Shown: piece by piece, positions 34,008-43,595 of the stretch | How the letters are laid out: each line of letters begins with the position of its first letter | Position numbering within the stretch: the first letter of the stretch is position 1 | Assembly: GCA_041168905.1 (NCBI GenBank) | Contig: JBEEJZ010000079.1 | Coordinates: 1-64,000, forward strand | Reading direction: 5' to 3' | Length of the DNA stretch: 64,000 bases | Source: JBEEJZ01 sp041168905 | GTDB taxonomy: Bacteria > Pseudomonadota > Gammaproteobacteria > Burkholderiales > Burkholderiaceae_C | Translations under genes and position numbers: made by a program | The notes under the pieces: model-generated | Databases searched by the model: none | What the model was told of the DNA's origin: nothing | What the model saw: only the letters and a program-made list of their open reading frames with translations

Positions 34008-36890
34008 TCAATAGCGCCACATCAGCGAGGCGGCATCGGTCTGCCACATCAACTGGGTGTCACTGACCCACATGTAGTCGGCACTGCTGCCGTAGAAAAG
34101 CGCCACCCAGGGCCCGGCTGTGAGGCCCACGCCACGCACCCGGATCAGGGTCTGCGCGCCATAGAGCGCGGTGACCGCAAAGTTGTTGGCCGAGGTCTCG
34201 CCTACCCGGGTCCAGACCAGGTTGGCCGCATACGGGTTACTGCCCGCTGCCATCTCGATCTGGTAGGTCTCGGCACCCGGTGCGGGCGTCCAGGTCAGCA
34301 AGGCCTTGCTGTTGTCCGTCGTGGATGACCTCAGGGTCAGGTCTGCGATCAGTGGCGTGGTGTAGAGCGTAGTCAACTGGCTCGTCACCACGGCCGGGGC
34401 AGTCACACCCTGGTCGGCGCTGTGTACCGAGGGGTCTTCGTTGATGGCCTCGATCTCGACCTGGTGCAGACCACGCGGGCGCACGGCAACGACCTTGGCC
34501 AACTGCCGCCATGTCTCACCCCACCCGAAGGCGATGTGGGTGCGCTCGTAATCCTGTCCGGTGTAAGGCACGGCCACGGGATGGGTCGTCAGCACCATCT
34601 CGTTGTCTGACGCCCCACGGCTGACTGCATAGGGCCCGTCCACGCCACCGGCTTTGGTCCTAAAACCAATGTAGTGATTGGCAATGCTCCAGGTCAGCGG
34701 CTCAGACACCGTGAGCGTTCGGCTTGCCGCATTCCACCCAGTGCATTCGGCAAACTGGCCCCAGGCGGGCATATCGTGCTGGATGGCAATCAGATCACCG
34801 AAAGCCGGAATGAAACCTTCCATCTCGGTGGTGAACTTCACCAACCGACGACGGTAGCGGTTGCTGGCCGCCTGATACAACCCTTCGCGGTAGGCCTGCT
34901 GGCGGCTGGTCACCCCAAAGAGTTCGATCCTGGCAGGTTTGCTGGCTGCGCTGTCTGGCATCTTGGCCGTGACGCGGCGCGATGCCCAAACTTCAGCGTC
35001 CCAGTAGCTCACCTCCACCGCATCGGCCATGTCGTCCGAGGGCAGCAGGTACTCGACACTGAAACTGCCGCGCACGATGTTTCGCATCGAGAACATGGCG
35101 ACTGGCAGGCTCTGCGCACCGTCGCGCGCGAAGCGGATGATGCCGCCAAGCATGTAGGGCTTGGCCCGCCCCGCCTGCGCGATCTTGGTGATCGCCTCCC
35201 AGAAATTCAGCGCCGAATCAAATCGGGCGTTGAATTCATCCCCTCGGCTGGCCCACAGTGTGTCCAGCACCTTGAGCCCGGCTAGATCAAGGCGGGCGTC
35301 CGCAAGTTTGGCCCCGTAGGTGGTGTTTCGGCAGGCGTCCGCCAGCGCCCAGGCAATGCTGCGCGTGGTCACTGGCGCTGACCAACTGCTGCCATTCCAG
35401 ACAGGAAGTTTTCGGGTGCAGACGACGTTGATCTTGCGGGAGGCCTGGGCCGACAAGTTGTTGGACGCGCGCATGCGCAGGGCAATCAATGTCACGTTGC
35501 CAAAGGTCCGGGTCTCCGGCAGGTAGGCCCTGAGGCCTCCCCAGAGGATTTCATGGCCAAAGCGTGTGTCGGTCTGCTTGGCATCCAGGCGCCGCACGCG
35601 CACTTCGTAGCGACCACCAGCCACGCTGTATCGCTCCGAGTAGCGCTGCGGCGTGGTGGTTTTGGCCGTGTAGAAGCGCTGACCCAAGACGGACCAGTTG
35701 CCCGTTGCTACGCCCAGGTCGTTGACCGTCCGCACCTCAATGGCGACCGACAGCGTCAATTCGCTCAAGCTGCCATCGTTTTGCGCTTCGTACAGGCCGC
35801 GAGAAAGTACGAAGTCCAAGCCCAGCGTATTGGCCTGGGTGCCTGCTGCGTTGGCCACGAAGCCACCGATGTAGTGCTGCAGGGTGACGTTGCCACTGGT
35901 CGAGATACTGCTGGCCGCCGTGACCGTAAAGGTATCGGCGCTTGGCACTGTGGCAATCGAATAGGCACTGCTCACCGCCGCACCAGATGTGACATCCAGG
36001 TACAGCACCTGGCCCACGGCATAGCCATGCGCAGCCATGTTGACGGTGATCGTCGTTCCGGACTGACTGTAGGTCGCCCCAAGGCTCCCGGCCAGTTCCT
36101 GCCCAGAGACCTCCACCGAACTGACCACATTGGTCGGAAACTTGGTGATCGCACCGCCCGGCGCAATCACCTCGTAATCGATCTCGGCGAAGTTGGCGAC
36201 CGGGGTGTCCTCGATGCAGATCGCCTCGATGGCGTATTCCCCCATGCCCAGGCACAGCAGCTGATACAGGTACTGCTCGTTGCCAGCGTATTCCACGTAG
36301 GGCTGCGCAGCGAAGTCGGGGTACGCACAGACCCTGCCGTACTGCACCGGAATGGCCTGATCGAGCCGCGCCATATTGCCCTGCGCTTGCAGGTTGTAGG
36401 TGGGCGACGGGGCAGCCAAACTCGCCGCCTGCTGCGCCGTGGTGGGCTTGGGCGGCGGGATGACTGCATTGACCAGCGCCATGCCCAGCATGGTGGCGCC
36501 TGCCTGCACGGCCGATACGCCCATCGAGCCGAGCACGGCCGCGCCATTGATACCGATCAGCTCAGATGCCAGCACTGGCGCGTAGACCATCACCGCCAGC
36601 ATCAGCACCATGCGCAGGGGGTTTGACCCACCGCCACCACCGCCTTGTGGCAGCAAGATGATGGCGACCAAGTCGCCGCCGCACACCGGTTGATCCCAGG
36701 TGGCCCGCAACTGGGCTTCGCCATTGCGCAACACCAGGATGGGCTGATCCGTCTCGGGCACCAACGCACGCAAAGCCACCGGCCCCGGGATCACCGTGAT
36801 CTGGCGGTCCTGGTGCGGCAGGAAAGGGTTGCGGACGGTGATGCTGTGGGCGAACGGATGGCTTGGTGAACTCAGCGCCGTCGATGCCAT
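34008..36890 (-). CDS. Tail tip protein (lambda J-like host-specificity protein)
   Basis: A 960-residue protein at the J position, between the NlpC peptidase and fibres. The N-terminus carries a hydrophobic stretch (MVLMLAVMVYAPVLASEL...GAAVLGSMGVSAVQ shape), followed by a tip-attachment domain with QAIPVQYGRVCAYPDF, typical of TipJ-like proteins. A fibronectin-III-like region lies near the C-terminus (LTWTPAPGAETYQIEM). It should form the distal tail tip and penetrate the envelope. GAGG precedes the ATG. Confidence 0.88.
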   Translation of the reverse strand: MASTALSSPSHPFAHSITVRNPFLPHQDRQITVIPGPVALRALVPETDQPILVLRNGEAQLRATWDQPVCGGDLVAIILLPQGGGGGGSNPLRMVLMLAVMVYAPVLASELIGINGAAVLGSMGVSAVQAGATMLGMALVNAVIPPPKPTTAQQAASLAAPSPTYNLQAQGNMARLDQAIPVQYGRVCAYPDFAAQPYVEYAGNEQYLYQLLCLGMGEYAIEAICIEDTPVANFAEIDYEVIAPGGAITKFPTNVVSSVEVSGQELAGSLGATYSQSGTTITVNMAAHGYAVGQVLYLDVTSGAAVSSAYSIATVPSADTFTVTAASSISTSGNVTLQHYIGGFVANAAGTQANTLGLDFVLSRGLYEAQNDGSLSELTLSVAIEVRTVNDLGVATGNWSVLGQRFYTAKTTTPQRYSERYSVAGGRYEVRVRRLDAKQTDTRFGHEILWGGLRAYLPETRTFGNVTLIALRMRASNNLSAQASRKINVVCTRKLPVWNGSSWSAPVTTRSIAWALADACRNTTYGAKLADARLDLAGLKVLDTLWASRGDEFNARFDSALNFWEAITKIAQAGRAKPYMLGGIIRFARDGAQSLPVAMFSMRNIVRGSFSVEYLLPSDDMADAVEVSYWDAEVWASRRVTAKMPDSAASKPARIELFGVTSRQQAYREGLYQAASNRYRRRLVKFTTEMEGFIPAFGDLIAIQHDMPAWGQFAECTGWNAASRTLTVSEPLTWSIANHYIGFRTKAGGVDGPYAVSRGASDNEMVLTTHPVAVPYTGQDYERTHIAFGWGETWRQLAKVVAVRPRGLHQVEIEAINEDPSVHSADQGVTAPAVVTSQLTTLYTTPLIADLTLRSSTTDNSKALLTWTPAPGAETYQIEMAAGSNPYAANLVWTRVGETSANNFAVTALYGAQTLIRVRGVGLTAGPWVALFYGSSADYMWVSDTQLMWQTDAASLMWRY

Positions 36891-37267
36891 GACAGCACCC
36901 TCAAGCCCACGCTGGGCAATGCTGGCACCGGCGTGAAGACCACCCCGGCTGTTTCCAGGGAGTGCAGCACGCCCCCGCCATCGGCCTCCAAGTACACGCC
37001 AATGTGACTGGGGCGCTCAGATTTGCCCATCAGGCAGGCATCGCCCTCGCGCGGTTCTCTGACGATCTGCCAGTGCGCGTACTCAGGGTGATCGTCAAAA
37101 GCACGCAGCGACGACAGACGACTGGCGACATTGACATCGACGGCAGCCACATCCCACCCAAACTGCTCCCGCCAGACCCGGCGCGCAAACGACCAGCAAT
37201 CACTTCTGCCAGCCACCCAAGGCAAGCCGATGTACTGGATGGCCCAGTGAGGGGTGTGTGGGTTCAT
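36872..37267 (-). CDS. NlpC/P60-type tail peptidase (C40)
   Basis: A 131-residue peptidase like the C-terminal part of lambda gpK. The catalytic Cys is in GRSDCWSFARRV and the His in PSHIGVYLE; WHRRR ends the chain. It trims peptidoglycan during tail assembly or DNA entry. It overlaps the upstream gene by ATGA and J by 19 bases. Confidence 0.85.
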   Translation of the reverse strand: MNPHTPHWAIQYIGLPWVAGRSDCWSFARRVWREQFGWDVAAVDVNVASRLSSLRAFDDHPEYAHWQIVREPREGDACLMGKSERPSHIGVYLEADGGGVLHSLETAGVVFTPVPALPSVGLRVLSWHRRR

Positions 37268-37803
37268 TGCGCAATCAATCCAGGAAAGACTTCAGCCGTG
37301 TAGTCCAGGCCAGGGAATCGTCGGTTAGCAAGGTTCGGAAAGCCACAAGTGGCCCGCACCCGAAACACCGTGGCGGAAATCGACATCACGGTGAGGGTCA
37401 GTGGTGGGTTGTTTTGCGGGGCAGTCAGATCCGAAGAAAGGAAAGCCCGGTAGGTCACGGTGATCAACTCACTACTTCCAGGCTGTCCGTTCATGGATGC
37501 TTCCACGTTGGCCAGGATGTCGCGGCTGACGTTGTCGATCTCGATCACGCATTGCGGCACGGCGGTGTGCGTGACCTCGGGCGGCACCACATCGAAGGCA
37601 TAGCCCACAAAGGTGACGTACTGACCGCCGTTGCGCGGGGCACTGGATTCCAGCTTGGCCGTGAGATCCACGTGATCGCGCACCACCCGAATCGGCGTCG
37701 AGAAATTCGGATGCCAGATCTCCAGGGTGTGGTGAATGACCAGGTTCGATGGCGCACTGGCGTAAGCCTCTTTGATCGCCAGGCTCAAGGTGTCATCTGG
37801 CAT
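37264..37803 (-). CDS. DUF1833-like phage tail protein
   Basis: A 179-residue protein with the family pattern LSLAIKEAYASAPSNLVIHHTLEIWHP near the N-terminus and a beta-rich remainder. DUF1833 proteins lie next to NlpC peptidases and J-like proteins in this phage group and probably form part of the tail tip, like lambda L. GGAGG precedes the ATG at good spacing. Confidence 0.78.
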   Translation of the reverse strand: MPDDTLSLAIKEAYASAPSNLVIHHTLEIWHPNFSTPIRVVRDHVDLTAKLESSAPRNGGQYVTFVGYAFDVVPPEVTHTAVPQCVIEIDNVSRDILANVEASMNGQPGSSELITVTYRAFLSSDLTAPQNNPPLTLTVMSISATVFRVRATCGFPNLANRRFPGLDYTAEVFPGLIAQ

Positions 37804-37832
37804 GAATCAAGTCCTCCATCTGCGAGCCTCCA

Positions 37833-38186
37833 TTAACGAATCTCCAACTTCGCACTGACCTGCCAGCGTGGGCCAGGCTGCATTTGCGACTGCCATGGCC
37901 CCACAAATCGGGCCTGAATAGATCGCAAGCCCGCGTCTCCGGTGTTCAGATCCACCGTGAACCAGCTGGCTCCATTGGCACAATCGCCATCGAACCAGGC
38001 CCGAAACGTGGCCATTTGGGCATCCGTGAAACGCCAGCCAACACTCACCTGATCATTGCGTGCTGCACTGCGGCGGCGCACGCGGGGCAGACCAGCCTCC
38101 ATGTCGGTGCGCACGGTGACATCCACCGGCGCGATCGCGTAGCCCGACACCAAGGGCCGGGGCAATGTTGTGGGCCAAGTTGCCAT
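37833..38186 (-). CDS. Minor tail protein (lambda M-like position)
   Basis: A 117-residue protein, MATWPTTLPRPLVSGYAI..., rich in Trp and Arg with a central WRFTDAQMATFRAWFDG. This pattern recurs in tail-tip proteins between the tape measure and DUF1833-like genes. AGGAG lies 9 bases before the ATG. It is likely a tip component connecting the tube to the J complex. Confidence 0.7.
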   Translation of the reverse strand: MATWPTTLPRPLVSGYAIAPVDVTVRTDMEAGLPRVRRRSAARNDQVSVGWRFTDAQMATFRAWFDGDCANGASWFTVDLNTGDAGLRSIQARFVGPWQSQMQPGPRWQVSAKLEIR

Positions 38187-38187
38187 A

Positions 38188-40809
38188 TCAATAGGCTCCT
38201 GCCACGCGGTTCAGGCCGTAGGTGTTGGCCAGCACGCCAGGGCCGGGACCAGCACCACGCGCCACATCGCCCCAGACCTTGGCCGTGATTTGTTCCACCC
38301 AGACGTCGATCACCTGGTTGCCGTTGCTGTCGGTGCGCTGCTGTTGCTGGCCACCTTTGCCGGCGGCCTCGATGACATTGACGATGACGGTGCTGCCACC
38401 GCCGTTGACTTTGACGCCCAGATCGCCATCGCGCATGCGCGTGAGCGGCATGATGGCCTCACCTGGGCTGCCAGGTTTTTCACCCATGAGGCCGATACGG
38501 GGCAGGCTCGTGAAGCCTGCCCCTAAGCCTGCCCCTTTTGCAAAGGGGAACACAGTCGGACGGTCGACCACCGTGTTGCGGTAGGCCGATAGGGCTGGTC
38601 CTTCAAACACATTACCTTTGGCTGAAGGGAACAGGCTGGCCCACATTGATCCAAAGTCCATCCCAGCACCATTCATCGCGTTCGCCAGTGGCAGCGTGAT
38701 AGATCGCTGGATCTGGATGCGCACGAGGTCCGAGATGATGGAATCGGCCAGGCTTTTGAAGTCCAGCTTGCCGGTCATCACGAACTGGGTCAGCGCCGTC
38801 TCCATCCCCCGAAACGCATTGACCGTGACCTGCTGGGTGCGCTTGGCGGCATTGGTCGCGTCGTCGATATAGGTTCTGAGCGCCGACTTGGCACCGTACT
38901 CAAAACTGCGCTGATAGTCCGTGTTGGCCCGCACCAGGTCTTCAACGATGGGTAGTTGCCTGGCCAACGCATCGTTGATGGCTTCAATGGTCAGAGCCCG
39001 CAGGCCCGGGTCTTCGATCTGGTTGGCTTCCTTGCGCGCATTGGCAGCTGCCTTTTCCAGATCAGATCGGGCCTGCAGGGCAGCTTTTTCTGAATCGGTC
39101 ATGTCCAGCATCTGGCGCTGCAACTGCAGGGCTTCGATGCGCTGGCGGTTGCCGCCAATCAGGCCTTCTGTGATCTTGCGCGAGGCGGCCTCTTCTTTTT
39201 CAAAAGCGTCGAAGGCTTTGTTCGCTTCCTTCTGGCGCTCGATGGCTTCGAGGACCTGGATGTACTGCTCGGCCTCAGCCGCCACCCCTTGGTAGCCCTT
39301 GGCTTCGATCTGCAGGGCCCGGGCGCGCAGTTCGGCCGCTTCGCCCTCTTGTGTGCGGGTCAAGCGCGAGCGCAGCTGGTTGAGGAAGGCTTCGCCTTCG
39401 TTGATTTTTTCGGCAGGCTTGGGCTTTTCAAATCCTGAGAGGTCCAGGTTAGGACGGGCCTTGCGCGGCAGCGTCGGCAAGAACTTGTCGTAAATCGCCT
39501 GCACTTCCTTGGCCTGCGCCTCGGTGTCGAGCACAAACTTTTGGCCCATGACGCGCACCGTGCGGCGCTGCTCGTCGAAGAATTTGGCCACCCGGTCCGC
39601 ATAGCCCGGGTTCTGGTTGATGTTGAAGAGCCGGTCATTGGCAGCGCGCACGTAGTCATCCCGCGCGCCCTGCAGCTTGGCGATTTCGGCATCGATGACC
39701 TTGGGGTCGTAACCCATGGACTTCATCGTGCGCAGCAAATCGGTCTTGAACCAGGTCTCGATGTCCTTGCCCACCACCGACAGACTGTCAAAGGGCTGGG
39801 CAATCACACGCTTGGCCAGCACGGCCGACTCGGCGATGAAGGCCAGGCCCGAAGCGACAGACTCCAGGAACGCGAGCGTGGCATCTCGGTTGGACGTGAT
39901 GCGCTGCAGTTCATTGCTGAAACTCCCGGTTTCACCCTGCGCAAGGATCACCTGCTCGGTGAAGTCAGCCAGGACCGGAATGACGGCTGCGCCGATCTGG
40001 CGCTGCACGCCCTCGATGATGGCAGACAGGCGCGTCAGGTTGTCGTTGAAGACCTCGGATGCACGCGCCACGTCTTCGGACATGACCAGGCCCAGGCGCT
40101 GCGCTTCTTCCATCAGCGCTGTAATGCCCTCACGCCCCTGATTCAGGAACGGGACGATGGCCAGACCTTCTTTGCCGAAGAGTTTGACCGCCAAAGCAGC
40201 CTTATCCGCTCCATCAGGCATGACAGAAAACTTGTCCGCCAGATCCAGCAAGACCTGCTCGGTCGGACGGATCTGTCCGTGCACATCGGTGGCCGACACA
40301 CCCAGCGCCTTCAACGCTGCGCTGCCCTCTTCGCCGTTGACCTGGGAGTCGAACATGGCAACCGACAGTTTTTGCAGTGCCTTGGTCAAGCCTTCGGTGC
40401 TGACATCCGACAGCTTGGCCGCATAGTCCAGCGCGGTCAGCGCCTCGACCGAGACCCCAGTCTTTTGCGAGAGCTTGAAGAACTCATCGCCCACCCGGGC
40501 CACCGGCATGACGAGCGCCGTGATGCCCACACCGAGTGCTGCGATGCTGGCACCGGCGATCAGACCTGCAGGTCCGAGTTTGCCCAGCACCGAGCCCAGC
40601 ATGCCAAGTCGGTCTGTCGCGGCCTGCAGCTGAAACTTGGCATCGTTGGCGGCGCTGGACAGGAGCTTGAGGCCACCGGAGGCTGGGGTGGCAGCCGCTT
40701 CGATTTTCTTGAGCGAGCGCTCCCCCTTCTCGCCAATTTCGGACAGCTCGGCTTTGACCTTGCCGCCGTCGATCACGGACAGGCGAATGGAGAGATTGCG
40801 TTCAGCCAT
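38188..40809 (-). CDS. Tail tape measure protein
   Basis: An 873-residue protein that sets tail length. The N-terminal half has long helices (VKAELSEIGEKGERSLKKIE) and a hydrophobic Gly/Ala segment (GLIAGASIAALGVGITALVMP). The middle is coiled-coil-like with Glu/Arg-rich heptads. The C-terminal region matches lambda-H-like proteins (LDFKSLADSIISDLVRIQIQ, then RIGLMGEKPGSPGEAIMPL). It is translated from an ATG with a weak ribosome-binding site, downstream of the frameshifted chaperone. Confidence 0.9.
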   Translation of the reverse strand: MAERNLSIRLSVIDGGKVKAELSEIGEKGERSLKKIEAAATPASGGLKLLSSAANDAKFQLQAATDRLGMLGSVLGKLGPAGLIAGASIAALGVGITALVMPVARVGDEFFKLSQKTGVSVEALTALDYAAKLSDVSTEGLTKALQKLSVAMFDSQVNGEEGSAALKALGVSATDVHGQIRPTEQVLLDLADKFSVMPDGADKAALAVKLFGKEGLAIVPFLNQGREGITALMEEAQRLGLVMSEDVARASEVFNDNLTRLSAIIEGVQRQIGAAVIPVLADFTEQVILAQGETGSFSNELQRITSNRDATLAFLESVASGLAFIAESAVLAKRVIAQPFDSLSVVGKDIETWFKTDLLRTMKSMGYDPKVIDAEIAKLQGARDDYVRAANDRLFNINQNPGYADRVAKFFDEQRRTVRVMGQKFVLDTEAQAKEVQAIYDKFLPTLPRKARPNLDLSGFEKPKPAEKINEGEAFLNQLRSRLTRTQEGEAAELRARALQIEAKGYQGVAAEAEQYIQVLEAIERQKEANKAFDAFEKEEAASRKITEGLIGGNRQRIEALQLQRQMLDMTDSEKAALQARSDLEKAAANARKEANQIEDPGLRALTIEAINDALARQLPIVEDLVRANTDYQRSFEYGAKSALRTYIDDATNAAKRTQQVTVNAFRGMETALTQFVMTGKLDFKSLADSIISDLVRIQIQRSITLPLANAMNGAGMDFGSMWASLFPSAKGNVFEGPALSAYRNTVVDRPTVFPFAKGAGLGAGFTSLPRIGLMGEKPGSPGEAIMPLTRMRDGDLGVKVNGGGSTVIVNVIEAAGKGGQQQQRTDSNGNQVIDVWVEQITAKVWGDVARGAGPGPGVLANTYGLNRVAGAY

Positions 40810-40850
40810 GGGGAAACACTCGGATCAAGGCAAAGAGATCAGTCGTCGCG

Positions 40851-41512
40851 TTATTCGTTTTGTTCAATAGTGCTCATCAGGCCCGCCTCTGCAGCCGGAA
40901 ACAGGTCAATCGCCGTGGCTTTGTCCAATCCAGCGCACTCGCAGGTCAGCATCCAAGCGTTCAGATCCAGGCCCACGACACGACCCTGGGTCATGCGCAA
41001 CTGACTGGCACAAACTTCCATGGCACTGGCCGCTTGCCAGCCTTCTAGGCTGAGGGGTGCATTCATGGTGTACGGACACTCGGGACATGGCTCAGCACAA
41101 CTTTGAAGGCAGGCACTGCAATAGTTCGGCCCACCACCAAAGTGCCATGCGGTGCGGGCCTTCAGGCGTTTTTTTCCGATTCCAGTGCGTAAAGGCCAGC
41201 GAGGTATTCGCGCTCGAAGGCATCGGCTAACAGCCAGTGCTCCATCAAAGCGGCCACGCCTTCAGGTGTGACGGATGCTGGTTGACCTTTGTCATCGGCC
41301 ACACCTTCCCAGGCGATGACGGCCAACTTGGCCAGTTCGGTGATGAGGGTGGCGGTGCGCTCGCCAGCAGCGGCGATGTCAGTCCCGGCCACTTTGGCGG
41401 CGGCATGGCGCGCAGCCATCACCAAGGCAGTGGTGGCGGGCCTGACCTGCAGGCGCACGCCAGCGGCCAGTGTGATCCAGTGCGGTTCACGTGGAATGTT
41501 GAGTTTGATCAT
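40851..41512 (-). CDS. Tail assembly chaperone, -1 frameshift fusion (G-GT type)
   Basis: Two frames join through a programmed -1 frameshift. The upstream frame (41162-41512, 116 residues) is a typical chaperone (IPREPHWITLAAGVRLQVRP) between the tube and tape genes. Its 3' end reads GAA-AAA-AAC with the slippery heptamer A-AAA-AAC at 41174-41168, four bases before TGA. After slipping -1 the frame stays open for 34 codons with a Cys-rich linker (YCSACLQSCAEPCPECPY), enters MNAPLSLEG at 41066 and stops at 40851. This equals lambda gpG/gpGT and supplies the long form needed for tail assembly. Confidence 0.85.
41162..41512 (-). CDS. Tail assembly chaperone, short (unshifted) form
   Basis: The 116-residue product made when no frameshift occurs; it ends ESEKNA. 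It is helical after a short beta N-terminus. In lambda the short form outnumbers the fusion about 30:1 and both must bind the tape measure; the same role is inferred here. Confidence 0.85.
   Translation of the reverse strand: MIKLNIPREPHWITLAAGVRLQVRPATTALVMAARHAAAKVAGTDIAAAGERTATLITELAKLAVIAWEGVADDKGQPASVTPEGVAALMEHWLLADAFEREYLAGLYALESEKNA
41168..41174 (-). promoter_or_regulatory. Ribosomal slippery site A-AAA-AAC
   Basis: The heptamer lies in the required phase (last base of a GAA codon, then AAA, AAC) four bases before the zero-frame stop. A-AAA-AAC is a classical bacterial -1 slippery sequence. Phase arithmetic confirms that the -1 frame joins the downstream frame without a stop. Confidence 0.85.
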
Positions 41513-41528
41513 TGGAAAGTCCTGGGTA

Positions 41529-42467
41529 TCAATACGTGGTCACGTCGTTGAGCAGCTCGACGGTGAGCATCTTGTTGGCCGCCACGTTCTTGGCGGCTTG
41601 CCACTCGAAAGTGGCTTGAATGCCACCTGGCCCAGTGATGGAGACTTTGGGCTTGGGCAGGTAGACCTCATGCGCGATGAAGGTCAGGCGCTTGGTGGCG
41701 TCGATCGTGTAGGCAAACGTCAACTCCAGTGGCGTGTTGTTGGTGGCCGCATCGATGAGCTGGGTATCGGCAAAGCGAACCTCCAAATTGCCAGTCAGGC
41801 TGGCCACCGTGGGGTCAGCGCCGTCGATTTTTCCGTCGGAGCGGATGGTCTCGATGCGCTCGAGGTTGTTGGAGTACGTGAGTTGCGCCGAGACCACGTT
41901 ACCCAGCGCAGTGCCACCCTTCTTGATGGAGCCCTGAAACTGGTTGAACCGCAGGATGTCGCGCGTCGTCGGGGTGGCATCAATGGTGGCTGCCTGCTTG
42001 ACCTCACCCTGCGCGATCAGGCCGACCGTGGCATTGGCCGCACCAGAACGGGCAAACCCCACCTGCAGGCTATTGACCATGACGCCAGACGCCACAAACC
42101 AGGCCGGAATATCGGGAAGACCCGTCTCAAGACTGAGGCTTGGCAAACTGGACTTGCCAGAGATGAAGGTGTGAGTGAGCGTGCCAGTGCCCGTGGTGGT
42201 GGCGCTGCCCAGCAGGGCTTTGAGCCACATGCCGATGTTGCGCACGTCCACGGGCACGACCATATCGCCTTCGACCTTGATCACATCTCGAATCGGCGCA
42301 TTGGGCTCGCGACCCAGGCCAATCAGGTCATTGGCAATGAGCCCCTGCTCGGAGCCGAGGGTGGTGGAAACAAAGGGCAGCTTCCAGTAGTCGCCCACCG
42401 GGTTGCTGCCATAGGTGGTTTCGAACACAGCCAAGAGGCTGGCGTTCGCGCCGTAGGCACGGGCCAT
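41529..42467 (-). CDS. Major tail tube protein
   Basis: A 312-residue protein, MARAYGANASLLAVFETTYGS..., which matches phage tail tube proteins of the lambda-V-like group in position and pattern. It has a beta-rich tube domain, and LTYSNNLERIETIRSDGKIDGADP is a conserved loop in this family. AAGGAGA gives a strong ribosome-binding site, as expected for an abundant structural protein. It lies directly before the tail chaperone. Confidence 0.88.
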   Translation of the reverse strand: MARAYGANASLLAVFETTYGSNPVGDYWKLPFVSTTLGSEQGLIANDLIGLGREPNAPIRDVIKVEGDMVVPVDVRNIGMWLKALLGSATTTGTGTLTHTFISGKSSLPSLSLETGLPDIPAWFVASGVMVNSLQVGFARSGAANATVGLIAQGEVKQAATIDATPTTRDILRFNQFQGSIKKGGTALGNVVSAQLTYSNNLERIETIRSDGKIDGADPTVASLTGNLEVRFADTQLIDAATNNTPLELTFAYTIDATKRLTFIAHEVYLPKPKVSITGPGGIQATFEWQAAKNVAANKMLTVELLNDVTTY

Positions 42468-42492
42468 GAGGTTTCTCCTTGGGAAATAGGTT

Positions 42493-42936
42493 TCAGTTCA
42501 GCGGACCTGAGCTGCTGTAGTGCAGGACCACGGGTAGCAAGCAAGCCTTGATGCCACTGACCCCATCGGGTGCCAATTCATCGAACTTGGGTGGGCCGAT
42601 TTCGGCGTACTCGATGACGCCGCCAAGCGTGCGGTCCGCTTCGATCAGGGCTGCCAGTTCGACCAATAGGCCGTCCATGCGCTTATCGCGCTCGCTGGCA
42701 TCCGGGTCGGCGATGAAGATTTCGATCGCCACCTGGTGCTGCCAGTGGTAGGTCAGTGGCGAGAGCGACACCTCGGGCTCGCCCATCTCGCCGTCACGCA
42801 AGACGGCCATGGCATGCTCTGACAGCCTCTCGGGTAAGGATGCGTTGCGTTTGGTCATCACACCCAGAGACATCTGTCCGAGCACAGCGAACAGTGCGCC
42901 GATGGCGCTCTCGCGTTGACTGGATCGCTGGCTCAT
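42493..42936 (-). CDS. Tail terminator-like protein
   Basis: A 147-residue protein at the position of lambda gpU (tail terminator), between the DUF6441-like protein and the tube gene. The alpha/beta pattern LTYHWQHQVAIEIFIADPD...RMDGLLVELAALIEADRTLGG fits small tail-completion proteins. The ATG overlaps the upstream stop (ATGA). Confidence 0.72.
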   Translation of the reverse strand: MSQRSSQRESAIGALFAVLGQMSLGVMTKRNASLPERLSEHAMAVLRDGEMGEPEVSLSPLTYHWQHQVAIEIFIADPDASERDKRMDGLLVELAALIEADRTLGGVIEYAEIGPPKFDELAPDGVSGIKACLLPVVLHYSSSGPLN

Positions 42937-43595
42937 GCGCTGGCTCCTCGGCGTTCAGCTTCATCGAAGCGGTTGGCGATCCGGTTGGCCAGCGTGCTGA
43001 CCCAACGGCGCGAAGCACTGTCGATGTCGAATTTCTTCTTCAGGGTGACTTGCGGCACCAGCAGGAACATCGGCACCGTGACCAGGCCTCGGCCGCTGGC
43101 TTGAGCCTTCTGCGAGGCAGCGGAGAAGCCGCCACGCTGGCCCTGGCGAGCGCGCTGGTTTTCGGCAACGAGGAGCGAGGGCTTGCCCCGGCGGTAGACA
43201 AAGCGCAGGCGCTGGCCGCGGAGTTTTTCCCAAAGACCGGGGGTCATGCGCTTGCCACGCGGGCCTTTTCCAGCGGCGGGCAAGGCAATCGCCAGCCAGA
43301 ACCCGTCTTTGGAGCGGATGGTCGCGCCCTGGTCATGGGCGCCGACCACTTCGGGGGCTCGGCTGTAGACCAGGCCCGCTGCCTTGATGCTCATCTGGCC
43401 TTTGGGATAGACCTCGCCGCGCCAGGTGTTCGCCAGGCGCTGGCCCAGGCCCGCACCGGTGATCTGGTTGCGCAACTCGGTCTTGAGACCGTCGGTCGCT
43501 TCGCGGATGGACTGCGTCACAGCCTGCTCGGCAATGCGCACTTCATCAGCCAACATCTGGTCCAGGTCACCGGACAACGCGGCCATAAGCCTCAT
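42933..43595 (-). CDS. DUF6441-like head-tail/minor tail protein
   Basis: A 220-residue basic protein of the type often annotated DUF6441, at the position of lambda gpZ. Visible features are an amphipathic N-terminal helix (DEVRIAEQAVTQSIREATDG), a central MTPGLWEKLRGQRLRFVYRR and a basic C-terminus. It overlaps both neighbours by ATGA and probably helps join head and tail. Confidence 0.72.
   Translation of the reverse strand: MRLMAALSGDLDQMLADEVRIAEQAVTQSIREATDGLKTELRNQITGAGLGQRLANTWRGEVYPKGQMSIKAAGLVYSRAPEVVGAHDQGATIRSKDGFWLAIALPAAGKGPRGKRMTPGLWEKLRGQRLRFVYRRGKPSLLVAENQRARQGQRGGFSAASQKAQASGRGLVTVPMFLLVPQVTLKKKFDIDSASRRWVSTLANRIANRFDEAERRGASA

Noticed and set aside
39541..41004. 487-codon plus-strand frame
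   Set aside because: It lies antisense to the tape measure and chaperone genes; high GC leaves long antisense frames open. No recognisable domain or ribosome-binding site.
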